From contig CAITYE010000121.1 of assembly GCA_903896535.1 (NCBI GenBank), forward strand, positions 1 through 32,207: a DNA stretch of 32,207 nucleotides, read 5' to 3'. The stretch's first letter is position 1. Each line of letters opens with the position of its first letter. The translations under genes were made by a program, and so were the position numbers. Positions 1 to 9,618 of the stretch are shown piece after piece. This DNA is from an uncultured Paracraurococcus sp. Lineage in GTDB: Bacteria; Pseudomonadota; Alphaproteobacteria; Acetobacterales; Acetobacteraceae. The notes under the pieces are model-generated. The model did no database searches. It saw only the letters and a program-made list of their open reading frames with translations, and had not been told where the DNA came from.

Positions 1-26
1 CGTGGGGCGGCGGTTTGGCGCGTATG

Positions 27-1307
27 CTAAGGTTGCCGGGCAGCATTGATGAGGCGGCGGAGGGGGGCGGTCAACCGCCACATGCGGGACTTCTCCATTG
101 CCTGCACCTGTGCCCGATAGCCTTGTGCCGCTGCGCGCTGCTCGAACATCGCCTGACGCAGCCTCGCGGCCTCGTCCTCGGCCTGGCGAAGCCGGTCCCG
201 CAGATCGCAGCCGAGGATCTGTCCCGCTGGTTCACCAGGCGGCGTATCCGCCACCGCGAGCAGGCGGGTGAGGGGGTAGTCCCGCACCAACGCCAGTTGG
301 TCCGGCGAGGCATTCCAGCCCAGCGGCGGAATGTAGTCCCCGGCATCACGGTAGAGCGCAAGATGGACGCCGCGCGACCGCAGCAGTCCGGCGAATAGCG
401 GTCTGAGGCGGCCGTGGATATGCGCGTGGGATTCGAATTGCCGGAAGGCGGCATAGGAGCGCAGGTCAGGCGCGAAGAGCGCCGCGGCCTCGATCATGGT
501 GCTTGCGGAGGCGACGAGGTGGGAGGCGGAGGCCAGGGTAACCACGTCGGTCAGCAGGTCCTGGGACTGTAAGCTGACCGCGACACCGTCGCGTGCCAGG
601 GCTGCTTCGACCACCTCGATCGCGGGGTTGCCCCGATCCTCGAAGACCAGGCGGACCTCACTGACTGTTCCAGTTTCCAGCGCAGCGCGGATGGCGGCGA
701 TGTAGAAGCTGGCGGGCGGCTGTACGTACCAGGGGTTGACCGCACCGGTCCACCAGCGCTTGCCCAGATGGTCGTCCAGACTGTGGCCGTGGGCGAAGAT
801 ATCACCCGCCCGGAAATGCGCCGCCAGCAGGCCGCGCCCTGCGGCGGCGCGGGCGGGCTGTTCGATATGGGTGAACAGGCTGTCCAGCACGGGCTGCAGC
901 ACCGGCCAAGCGCGGGCCGGGTCCAGTCCGCGCAGCACGGTGCCAAAGGGGTAGGAGTTGAAGAAGTGCCCGACCAGCGTCGGGGCTGCCGGCAGGCTCG
1001 CCTCCGCCGCGCCGATGCGAACGCGGAAGCCGCCTGCTTCGACGATCCCCGGCGGCGGACCGCCAGCGAAGGGAAAGAGAAGGATCTCCCGGCAGCCGAT
1101 GAGGTCGCCGAGCAGGATCGCGTGGATGATCTGGTGGACGATGTTCCCGAAGCGGCCATTCTCGACCAGCCGGATCCGCTCGATCGGACCGCGAAAATCC
1201 TCGCCCCAATCGTCGATCTGATAGGCCTCACCGCTGGTCAGCGCCGCCAGATCGATACCGTACCAGGCGGCGAAGCGTTCAAGCGCGAGCCCGGCACCCG
1301 TCGTCAT
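27..1307 (-). CDS. Fucosyltransferase-like glycosyltransferase
   Basis: Probable sugar transferase of the surface-polysaccharide locus, acting in the cytoplasm. Seen in the 426-aa protein: RFGNIVHQ near residues 52-59, which resembles the N-terminal motif of GT11/POFUT-like enzymes, and HFRAGD at 164-169, which resembles the HxRxGD GDP-fucose-binding motif. A C-terminal stretch rich in Gln, Glu and Arg (coiled-coil-like) ends in SRMWRLTAPLRR. That tail motif is common at the ends of bacterial glycosyltransferases and recurs twice in the upstream neighbour. The ATG overlaps the neighbour's TGA (ATGA), so translation is probably coupled. Nearby gmd and fcl would supply GDP-L-fucose, which fits the fucosyltransferase reading. 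Fold-level assignment only; the acceptor is unknown and another GT-B enzyme is possible. Confidence 0.6.
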   Translation of the reverse strand: MTTGAGLALERFAAWYGIDLAALTSGEAYQIDDWGEDFRGPIERIRLVENGRFGNIVHQIIHAILLGDLIGCREILLFPFAGGPPPGIVEAGGFRVRIGAAEASLPAAPTLVGHFFNSYPFGTVLRGLDPARAWPVLQPVLDSLFTHIEQPARAAAGRGLLAAHFRAGDIFAHGHSLDDHLGKRWWTGAVNPWYVQPPASFYIAAIRAALETGTVSEVRLVFEDRGNPAIEVVEAALARDGVAVSLQSQDLLTDVVTLASASHLVASASTMIEAAALFAPDLRSYAAFRQFESHAHIHGRLRPLFAGLLRSRGVHLALYRDAGDYIPPLGWNASPDQLALVRDYPLTRLLAVADTPPGEPAGQILGCDLRDRLRQAEDEAARLRQAMFEQRAAAQGYRAQVQAMEKSRMWRLTAPLRRLINAARQP

Positions 1308-3949
1308 TCTTTAGGGCTGTTCCGCAGGGTCCGGGCGACGGCGCGGAGCGGCGCGGTTAACCGCCAGCTCGTTGAGGTCCGCATCGCTGCGATCCGCCGC
1401 TCGATCTCGGCCGGATCTGGGATGGGTTGGCCGTGATGCGGCGACGGCGGCAGGCGGAGCATGTCCCCATCCGGCTGGCGCCGCACGGTTCGCACCACCG
1501 CGCGGAGCGGCGCCGTCATGCGCCAACTTGTGGACTCGTGCAGGGCGGCCAGTTCCTGTTCGAGGTGCGGCGCCCCGAACGGCGTAAAGGGGGTTTGGTG
1601 TTGGGGGGCGGCGATTTCGGGCGGTGGCGGGGTCCGGCGTAGCGGCTCGGGTGCGGCGGGTGCTTCCGTGTTGCTCGGGGCGCCTTCGTAGAGGGCCATT
1701 GAGATGATCGAGAACCCCCCCGTACCCCAGGTGAAGCAAAGAAATTCAAGGAGGGTGTCGGCCATGTCCGGCGCGATGGTGAAGGGCACCATGATCCGCT
1801 GCACACTGCGGCGGATCTCGCCGCGGCCCAGCGTGCCCCGCCATTGCGACCCCTCAACGCGGACCTCACCCAAGATCTCTGGCCCCTCCGGTACGTCCGG
1901 AGCGATCATCACCACCAGCCGGTAGGGCCCTGGCGCGAGCGTATAGTAAGGGCCGACAGTGAGCTGGGCGCCGTTCGCGCCGGCGCAGCCGATGCCAAGG
2001 GGGTTGATCCGCCACGCCGCGTCCGTAATCTCCATCCGATGGAGCAACTCGCCAAAGGGACTGGCGCCGAGGCGGGTGCGGGCTTCCGGCAGATACCGCT
2101 CAAGTGCCGCGAAGCTGGAGGAAGGCAGCCAGCGCGGTGCCATAAGGAGGCTGCTGCGTAACGTCTGGGCCATGAAGTCATCGGCTCGCTGCGGATCGTT
2201 CCGCCAATTTGAGCCATCCGGCGCATCGCGGCGATAGAACGCGGTGGCCCGCCAACTGAAGACCGGCTTGGTGCGTCGCGCGAGCAGGCAGACGAGGAGG
2301 GAATCCTCGGCCGTGCGCATATTTGGCGGGAGCATGATTTCAGTCGTCAGCAGGTCGCTGCGGGCGACGAAGCCGCAGACCCAGATGGCGTCACTGACAT
2401 CGCGGACGTCCCGCAGCGGATTGACGAAGCCGAAGCTGCCGATGCTGCGGTCGAAGCTGACGCCGGGTGAGAAGGCGACGGGGAAATCGAAGTTCACGAC
2501 CCCGGAGAAGGCCATGTCGAATTCCGGATCGACCAGCCGGCCCGCGTGGAACAGGGTTTCCATGTGCTCGGGCAGCCAGAAATCATCGTCGTCGAGCACG
2601 GCGAAATACGGGGTCTCGATATGCCGGAGCGCTGAGTACAGCATTTCCGCCCGGCCGCCGCCTTCGATGAAGAAGGAGGTGCAGCCAATGATCGCGCCGC
2701 TCCGGTCTTCGGCGATCGCGCTGAGGTCGATGTCGCGGTACTTGGCGAAAATGATCTGGAAGCGGCCATAGCTTTGGTTGCGGATGGAATCGACCGCCCG
2801 CCGTATCATCTGCTCCGACCGGCCGCCGCAGCGGATAATGACGCTGATCTCCGGCGCTGGCGGCATCGCAGCGCGGCGTTCGGCGAGGGCGGCCTGCTGG
2901 CGGATGTGGTAGTCCCAGGCGTTGCTGAGCATCTGTTCAGCCGAGAAGTGCCGTTCGAAAATGCGGCGGGCCTCCCTCGCCATGGCCCCGGCGCGGTCCG
3001 GGTTCCGCACGCAGAAGGCATGATGGGCACGGACGATCTCGGCAACGTCCTCGACCGGCTTGGAGGCGTCGAAGTAAAGGACGAAATCGCCGAACCATTT
3101 GCGGGTCCAGGGCATGTCTGGGCAGATCGCCACAGCGCCCACGCTCGAGATCTCAAAGATACGGTTCGAGATGACGTCTTCTTGAATCCAGCGGTCGTCC
3201 ATCATGGCGAGGCCGATGCCGAACTGGGCATAGGCGCGCTGAGGGCCGACGCCGTCAAAGGGAACCGGACCGGCATAGCTGGAAAGGCCCTGCGTCTGCC
3301 AGGAATGGGTTGGGCCATGGATGCGCAGCACACCGGTTGCATCAAGGGCGCGGAACAGGTGCGGCATGCGCGGCGACCAGTTGGTTCCGAAATAAACCAC
3401 CCGAAGCCGGTCCGCGATGCCTGGCGCTTCCCAATCGAAGCGAAGCGCGTTGATCTGCGGCGTGCAGTAAAAAAAGCCGGGCATCTCCTGATGGCCGACC
3501 CCGCTCGTCATGTCCCGGCAAAGGCGTTCGAGACTGTCCGAGATTGTGAGATAGCCGTCGTAGGAGAACAGATTGCGGAACCGGTTTGGCAGCGCGTGCA
3601 GGTACAGCGTCGGTTCATGTAGATTAACATAAGTCGGATATCGAGAAATCTTCGGCTGCACACTGGTCATGGAAATCACGAAATCAGGGTCGGCCGCGTC
3701 GATGTCTTCGGCATTCTGGCATGCGATCAGATTGACGCCGATCCGCGTAGCGGCTTCCCGCATCGACATATAAGCTTGATTTTCCGAGGAATTTTGCCAA
3801 GGATTATAATATACTATCGTTCTTTTCCGAGTTTCGCCGGGAAATTCCCCGTGAGTTCCACCCGGCGGTGCGGCCTTTTCCAACACTGTACGCTCGTCTC
3901 CCGTCGCAGAACCGGGTAGCGTATAGACATCTGCAATTTGCAAGGTCAA
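1304..3949 (-). CDS. Two-domain glycosyltransferase (CgeB/GT1-like plus GT2) with tail motifs
   Basis: Large 881-aa polysaccharide-assembly enzyme. The first ~350 residues resemble CgeB/GT1-like transferases (YYNPWQNSSEN near 47, FEISSVGAVAICPD near 265-278). A GT-A/GT2 domain starts near 367 (EISVIIRCGGRSEQ) and carries the acidic metal/nucleotide motif VLDDDD at 451-456. Residues ~640-770 look beta-rich, possibly a carbohydrate-binding module. The C-terminus carries STSWRMTAPLR and STSWRLTAPLR. The listed start is TTG with no clear ribosome site; a GTG at residue 22, preceded by GGGAG, is an alternative. The 5' part is conspicuously AT-richer than its surroundings, as often seen in transferred glycan genes. 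It is the first gene of a coupled pair. Confidence 0.75.
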   Translation of the reverse strand: MTLQIADVYTLPGSATGDERTVLEKAAPPGGTHGEFPGETRKRTIVYYNPWQNSSENQAYMSMREAATRIGVNLIACQNAEDIDAADPDFVISMTSVQPKISRYPTYVNLHEPTLYLHALPNRFRNLFSYDGYLTISDSLERLCRDMTSGVGHQEMPGFFYCTPQINALRFDWEAPGIADRLRVVYFGTNWSPRMPHLFRALDATGVLRIHGPTHSWQTQGLSSYAGPVPFDGVGPQRAYAQFGIGLAMMDDRWIQEDVISNRIFEISSVGAVAICPDMPWTRKWFGDFVLYFDASKPVEDVAEIVRAHHAFCVRNPDRAGAMAREARRIFERHFSAEQMLSNAWDYHIRQQAALAERRAAMPPAPEISVIIRCGGRSEQMIRRAVDSIRNQSYGRFQIIFAKYRDIDLSAIAEDRSGAIIGCTSFFIEGGGRAEMLYSALRHIETPYFAVLDDDDFWLPEHMETLFHAGRLVDPEFDMAFSGVVNFDFPVAFSPGVSFDRSIGSFGFVNPLRDVRDVSDAIWVCGFVARSDLLTTEIMLPPNMRTAEDSLLVCLLARRTKPVFSWRATAFYRRDAPDGSNWRNDPQRADDFMAQTLRSSLLMAPRWLPSSSFAALERYLPEARTRLGASPFGELLHRMEITDAAWRINPLGIGCAGANGAQLTVGPYYTLAPGPYRLVVMIAPDVPEGPEILGEVRVEGSQWRGTLGRGEIRRSVQRIMVPFTIAPDMADTLLEFLCFTWGTGGFSIISMALYEGAPSNTEAPAAPEPLRRTPPPPEIAAPQHQTPFTPFGAPHLEQELAALHESTSWRMTAPLRAVVRTVRRQPDGDMLRLPPSPHHGQPIPDPAEIERRIAAMRTSTSWRLTAPLRAVARTLRNSPKE

Positions 3950-4016
3950 TCGGTAACAAAGTGGCCTTATCTCAGCCTTCCCTGCCCTTCACCCGCTCGC
4001 AGACCCTGGTGCATTG

Positions 4017-5285
4017 ATGAGCCCAATGTCCGAACTCTCCTGGTTACAGGATACGTCGTTGTGCCCTCTGCTCGCCGCTGTCGGGGCGTTCCCCGACGGG
4101 ATCGCCACGGAAGAGGTCCTATCTGCCAGGGACGAGCCGGTGCGGCTAAGGCTCCAGCTCAATGCGGCCGATGCGGATAACCTCCTCGGTTTTCTGGCCC
4201 GGATTGAGGTCGAAGGCGGCCGCGCGATGGCCGAGCTTTTCTCCTCTGACGGCACCAGCCTTGACTACGCGGAACTCCCCTCACACGCAGAGCCCTACAC
4301 GATCTTGCTGCTCGCCCCAGCGCAACAGGAGGTGTTCTTTCACTTACGGCACGATACCCCGGACGCTGCAGCCACGCTGCTCCACCATGCCGCGCGCCGG
4401 GTGCCGGTATCGGGCCTTGCCCTGGATCGTCTGGCCGCGGTGCCACAACTGGCCCGGCACGATACCTGGCCTGCCAACCCCTGGGGACAGCCGCTGCCCG
4501 AAGACGTGGCCGGCCGGCTGCGCGACCGTGCCTTCGCCCGGCTTGCCGCGCCGCTGCCGCTCCCCTGGCTGAACGGCACCCGCTTGCTGATCGAGCCCGG
4601 CGACGAACAGTCCCGCTGCGTGGCGACCTATGGGTTCTACGAACCGGAAAGCATGTTCGCTCTGGGCCGGATGCTGCGGCCGGGGGATGTTTTCGTCGAT
4701 GTCGGGGCCAATGCCGGACTCTACACGCTGTTCGCCGCAGCGGCCGTCGGCCCCAGCGGGCGCGTCATTGCCTGCGAGCCGAGCGGGCGCGAACAGGCCC
4801 GCTTGCGGGCCAATCTCGCGCTCAATGATTTCCCGCAGGTGGAACTGGTCAAGGCTGCGCTGGGCGATGCACCGGGCACGGCCTCGCTCCGCCTCGCCGA
4901 ACGCTATCTGGCCGGCCATAATTCGATGTTCCTCACCCCGCCCGGTGCGGTGCGGGAGGAGGTCGTGACGGTCACGACCCTGGACCGGGTGCTGGCCACC
5001 GCTGCCCGCTGCGATTGCGTGAAGATCGATGTTGAGGGCGCGGAGCTGCGGGTGCTGCGCGGTGGCGCCGATACGCTCGCTCGCTTCCGCCCGAAGCTGC
5101 TGATCGAGTTCAATCCGGAAACCCTGGCCGCCGCCGATACCAGCGCGGCGGAGGTCGCGGGCTGGTTGGGCGCGCGCGGCTATCGGTTGTTCGAGATCGA
5201 TCCCGCGACCGGGGAGACCGCCCCGGCGCGGCTGGTGCCGCCGGGGCCGAGCCGCAATCTGCTCGCCCTGCCGCTGGGCGGATAA
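4017..5285 (+). CDS. FkbM family methyltransferase
   Basis: SAM-dependent methyltransferase, probably methylating a sugar or glycan intermediate. The Rossmann motif I is VFVDVGANAGLYT (about residues 225-237), followed by an acidic strand end (VIACEPS). The family hallmark KIDVEGAELRVLRGG lies at about 336-350. The N-terminal ~200 residues are not recognised and make the protein longer than a minimal FkbM domain (~250 aa). The track starts at a TTG one codon upstream; I prefer the adjacent ATG, and a second ATG nine bases later is possible because no strong ribosome site is visible. Divergent from the two-domain glycosyltransferase and convergent with fcl. Confidence 0.85.
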   Translation: MSPMSELSWLQDTSLCPLLAAVGAFPDGIATEEVLSARDEPVRLRLQLNAADADNLLGFLARIEVEGGRAMAELFSSDGTSLDYAELPSHAEPYTILLLAPAQQEVFFHLRHDTPDAAATLLHHAARRVPVSGLALDRLAAVPQLARHDTWPANPWGQPLPEDVAGRLRDRAFARLAAPLPLPWLNGTRLLIEPGDEQSRCVATYGFYEPESMFALGRMLRPGDVFVDVGANAGLYTLFAAAAVGPSGRVIACEPSGREQARLRANLALNDFPQVELVKAALGDAPGTASLRLAERYLAGHNSMFLTPPGAVREEVVTVTTLDRVLATAARCDCVKIDVEGAELRVLRGGADTLARFRPKLLIEFNPETLAAADTSAAEVAGWLGARGYRLFEIDPATGETAPARLVPPGPSRNLLALPLGG

Positions 5286-5309
5286 GCGATCAGGCGGCGG
5301 CCTATCCGC
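5278..5309. terminator. Inverted repeat spanning two convergent stop codons
   Basis: Seven-base arms GCGGATA and TATCCGC enclose an 18-base loop that covers the stop codons of the FkbM gene and of fcl. The placement suggests a bidirectional transcription end, but there is no T-run after either arm, so a canonical intrinsic terminator is not shown. Confidence 0.3.
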
Positions 5310-6244
5310 GCAAGGTTGATTGCTCGAGGAACCATTTATAGGTGGTGCCGAGCCCTTCCCGGAACCCGATGCGGGACTGCCAGCCGAGCGCGGCGAGGGC
5401 CGAGACATCCATCCGCTTCAGCATGGTCCCGTCGGGCTTGCTGGTATCCCAATGGAGGCTGCCGCCAAAGCCCGTGGTTGCAGCGATGGTCTCGGCCAAT
5501 TCCTTGATGGTGATATCGGTGCCTGTCCCGACATTCAGGTGCGCTTCGCCGGAATAGCTGCTCAGCAGGAAGGCGCAGGCATCGGCCAGATCGTCCACAT
5601 GCAGGAACTCCCGCCGCGGCGCGCCAGTGCCCCAGCAGACGACCTCCTCCAGCCCTGCCTCGGCGGCCTTGTGGAAGCGCTGCAACAGGGCGGGGATGAC
5701 GTGGCTTCGCTCGGGGTGGAAATAATCGCCCGGCCCGTACAGGTTGCACGGCATGGCCGAGATATAGTCGCGGCCGTATTGCCGGCGATAAGCCTGGCAG
5801 AGCTTGATGCCGGCGATCTTGGCGATGGCGTACCACTCGTTCGTTGGCTCAAGCGGGCCGGTCAGCAGGGCACTTTCGACGATCGGGTTTGGCGCCTCAC
5901 GCGGGTAGATGCAGGAGGAGCCGAGGAACAGCAGCCGGTTCACATCCGCCCGATGCGCCGCCTCGATCAGGTTCGTCTCGATCATCAGGTTGTCGTACAG
6001 GAACTCGGCCGGATAGGTGTCATTGGCCAGGATGCCGCCGACCTTGGCCGCGGCGACGATCACCGCATCGGGGCGATGGGCCGCCATGAACTGCTCGACC
6101 GCCTCCTGCCGGCGTAGGTCGAGCGCGGTGCGGTCCGCCGTCAGCACCTCAGACCCCGCGGCGGCCAGCCGCCGGACGCAGGCCGAACCCACCATGCCCC
6201 GGTGGCCCGAGACGAAGATGCGTTTGCCCGCGAGCGGGAAGGGA

Positions 6245-6252
<8 letters not shown>
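5302..6252 (-). CDS. fcl: GDP-L-fucose synthase
   Basis: Converts GDP-4-keto-6-deoxy-mannose to GDP-L-fucose by 3,5-epimerisation and NADPH reduction. The 316-aa length is typical. Seen: nucleotide-binding GHRGMVG (16-22), the family signature SSCIYP (112-117), and catalytic Tyr141-x3-Lys145 in YAIAK. The track ORF runs 170 codons further upstream, but that part is an out-of-frame shadow of gmd; the true start is the ATG opening [10 protein letters not shown], eight bases inside the end of gmd. The overlap implies one transcript and coupled translation with gmd, which makes its substrate. The wcaG name is also used for this enzyme. Confidence 0.95.
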
Positions 6253-7327
<1,075 letters not shown>

Positions 7328-7346
7328 TCAATGTCCTCGGCTGGGG

Positions 7347-7369
7347 CTGGATGACGACGTAACATCCAG
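7347..7369. promoter_or_regulatory. Inverted repeat upstream of gmd
   Basis: Perfect seven-base arms CTGGATG and CATCCAG separated by nine bases, 20 bases upstream of the gmd start codon and just above its ribosome site. It could be an operator or a 5' leader hairpin of the gmd-fcl transcript. No other evidence supports either role. Confidence 0.3.
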
Positions 7370-7543
7370 TCCTCGTTCCTATATGCAAAAAGCCACGCTG
7401 AAGAAAGGGCCAACCCGGGTGCTGCATCGGGCGACCCTCAGAGACTTGGTGCGCTGCCGGCCGCTTGCAGCAGGGGCAGCGCCCGCGGTAAGAAGTCGCT
7501 TGTTTCTTCGGCTTCAGGATTGCCCGGTCGAACCCGGATAGTC

Positions 7544-7564
7544 GAAGCTGCTCCTTTCAGCTTC
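7544..7564 (+). promoter_or_regulatory. Leader hairpin before the frameshifted FkbM gene
   Basis: Perfect seven-base arms GAAGCTG and CAGCTTC with a seven-base loop, ending 24 bases before the preferred GTG start of the broken methyltransferase. A leader RNA hairpin or a protein-binding site is possible. There is no T-run, so an attenuator is not shown. Confidence 0.3.
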
Positions 7565-7588
7565 ATAACTCGATGCGGGAGACGGCCA

Positions 7589-8264
7589 GTGCGGCAACCG
7601 ACCAAGACCGACAGCCTGCGCTTCCTGATCGAAAGCGGCCTGCCGGTGGGCACGATCCTCGATGTCGGTGTCCAGGAATGCACCGCCGAATTAATAGCCT
7701 GTTTTCCCTCCGCCCAGCACATCCTGTTCGAGCCCGACACCAACCAGCGCGAGACCATTCATCGTAACTACGCCGGCATCGACCATGTGCTGGTCGAAGC
7801 CGCGGTGACCGCGACATCGGGCTTCCTGCATGTGGCCAAGGATGGCAGCACGGGGGCGGGCCTTGCCGCCTTCCGGCCGGCCGAGAATGTTCCCACCTTG
7901 ACGATCCCCGCCGTCTCGCTCGATGACTGGATCGCCGAACACCCTGTCGCCAAGCCCTATCTGCTCAAGGTCGCTGTTGATGGGGGGGGAAATCGAGGTA
8001 CTCCGCGGTGCGACCCGGACGCTGGCCGATACGTCCTGCGTCGTCATCGAGGCACCGATGCATGTTTTGGCAGATCGGCTGGGCGTGCTGCTGCAAGCCG
8101 GCTTCGCGCTCTGGGATATCGTTGATCTCTGTTATTATCACGGCAATCTCTCCCAGGTGGATCTGGTCTGCGTGAGTTATGCATTCCGAGCTAACCTGCC
8201 AGATCTGCGGCCCTGGGAGACCAAGGAGTTCCGCTGGGATGCCTGGCAGAGCCTGATGGGCTGA
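7589..8264 (+). pseudogene. FkbM-like methyltransferase broken by a G8 tract
   Basis: SAM-dependent methyltransferase of the glycan locus, read in two frames. The first frame has TILDVGVQECTAEL (motif I) and HILFEPDT (acidic strand), then reaches YLLKVAVDG. The family hallmark continues in another frame as EIEVLRGATRTL and runs to a normal end. The switch falls exactly at a run of eight G (7982-7989); seven G would give one continuous protein of about 224 aa with VDGGEIEVLRGA. The proposed GTG start has GGGAG seven bases upstream; the track start is an upstream TTG. This may be a real inactivation, a phase-variable OFF state, or a homopolymer sequencing error. Confidence 0.75.
7982..7989 (+). 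repeat. G8 homopolymer at the frameshift point
   Basis: Eight consecutive G inside the conserved FkbM motif. Loss of one G restores the reading frame. Homopolymers of this kind are prone to slippage both in cells and in sequencing. Confidence 0.9.
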
Positions 8265-8300
8265 AGGCGGCGCGGCGGGCTTGGCTGGCAGAGAGCCCCC

Positions 8301-9407
8301 CTATCCCCCCCGCCGCAGCGCCCGCGACCACGCCAGCGCCCGCCGGTCCACCCACCGCTCGAAGGCCTCGGCCAGCGCCAGCGTCACCCCCAGCACCGCC
8401 GCGAAGGCCAGCCAGAAGGCAGGCCAGCGGCCCAGCGGCAGGCTGGCCGCGAAAGCCAGGGCCCCCACGGTCTGCAGCACCGGCCAGTGCAGCAAGTAGA
8501 CGGCGAAGGATAGCCGCCCCAGCCATTGCGGCACGCGCCCGTCCAGCACCCGCTGCGCCGCCGGCCAGCCCAGGACGCCAAGGAAGATCAGGCTCGCCGC
8601 CAGCATTTCCCACCAGCGGAACCAGCCATAGGTGCGAAAGGGGCCAGCAGCCGTCAGCGCCTCTCCCACCGGGCCCAGCAGGGGCGTGCCCAGCCCTTCG
8701 GCCAGGGCAAGCCCCGTGAGGATGCCGACCACCGCCCAGACCGGCCGCGCCGGGCCGCCGCCCCAGCGGCCCGCGGCATGGCCCAGCACGAAAAGCAGCA
8801 GCGGATTGCCGAGCGTGAGCAGCGCGGCGCCGGCCAGCGCCGCCCGCCGCAGGCCCGCCCCCCGCCGCGCCGCCAGGACCAGCAGCAGCACCAGGGCGGA
8901 CCCCCAAAGCTCGTAATGCAGGCTCCAGAGCGGGGGGATCAGCGAGCCCCGTAGATAGGGCACATAGGGGATCAGCGGCCCCACCAGCCCCGTCGCGGCA
9001 TGACCAACCAGCATGGTCAGGCCGCTGGCATCGGCCAGCACGGCGCCTGGGCGCAGCGCCGGGGCGTAATCGATCAACTCGGTCGAGCCCGCCGCCGCGG
9101 CCGCCACCGCCCGGGCATCGGGCAGCGCAAGCCGCAAGGCCAGCGCCGCCAGGATCGCCGCGGCCACCGGCACCGCAAGGCGGAGATAGCGCGCCCCCAG
9201 CAGGCGGAAGGGCCGACGGGCGCCGGCGGCGAAGCTCGGCGTCAGAACGCAGCCGGAGATCAGAAAGAACAGGAAGACCGCAAGCTCGCCATTGGCCAGG
9301 GTGCCGAAGGGGCGGAGATCGGGCGGCAGCAGGGATTGCTGGACATGCGAGAGCAGCACCATGAGCGCGGCGAGGCCGCGCAACCCGTCGAGATGGCTGA
9401 TTCGCAC
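8301..9407 (-). CDS. Acyltransferase 3 family membrane protein (OafA-like)
   Basis: Integral membrane O-acyltransferase that typically transfers acetyl or another acyl group to surface sugars. It begins with the family hallmark HLDGLRGLAALMVLLSH, including the conserved His and Arg, and is followed by about ten hydrophobic segments. It ends with the characteristic final helix and the basic tail RALAWSRALRRGG. The track start is a TTG 15 codons upstream; the GTG chosen here has AGGA six bases ahead and opens directly on VRISHLDGLRG, the usual N-terminus. It lies beside the polysaccharide genes, suggesting glycan decoration. Acceptor and acyl donor are unknown. Confidence 0.88.
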   Translation of the reverse strand: MRISHLDGLRGLAALMVLLSHVQQSLLPPDLRPFGTLANGELAVFLFFLISGCVLTPSFAAGARRPFRLLGARYLRLAVPVAAAILAALALRLALPDARAVAAAAAGSTELIDYAPALRPGAVLADASGLTMLVGHAATGLVGPLIPYVPYLRGSLIPPLWSLHYELWGSALVLLLVLAARRGAGLRRAALAGAALLTLGNPLLLFVLGHAAGRWGGGPARPVWAVVGILTGLALAEGLGTPLLGPVGEALTAAGPFRTYGWFRWWEMLAASLIFLGVLGWPAAQRVLDGRVPQWLGRLSFAVYLLHWPVLQTVGALAFAASLPLGRWPAFWLAFAAVLGVTLALAEAFERWVDRRALAWSRALRRGG

Positions 9408-9458
9408 GGGGGTTCCTGACACCGTGCAGGCCCGCTGTCCACAAACCGACAAATTAGG

Positions 9459-9473
9459 AATAAAGACTTTATT
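9459..9473. promoter_or_regulatory. AT-rich perfect palindrome upstream of the acyltransferase
   Basis: AATAAAG-A-CTTTATT, with seven-base perfect arms, sits about 52 bases upstream of the acyltransferase start in otherwise GC-rich DNA. The position fits an operator or promoter element for that gene. The protein that would bind it is unknown. Confidence 0.35.
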
Positions 9474-9618
9474 TTGGGCGCCGATCGGCTAGTTTACCCA
9501 CAGGCCCGCCCCATAGGGCCCTGCTCTTTGAAACCGTGCATCCGCCCCCCCGTCCAAGTCCCCCTGGGGCAGAGAAGGGATTTGTCCGAAAGCTGCGAAA
9601 CCCTGGTTTGTCCTGGCC

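Noticed and set aside
8191-9444. 417-aa minus ORF over the acyltransferase
   Set aside because: Same strand but different frame; Gly/Ala/Arg-rich without the HLDGLRG hallmark or proper membrane helices.
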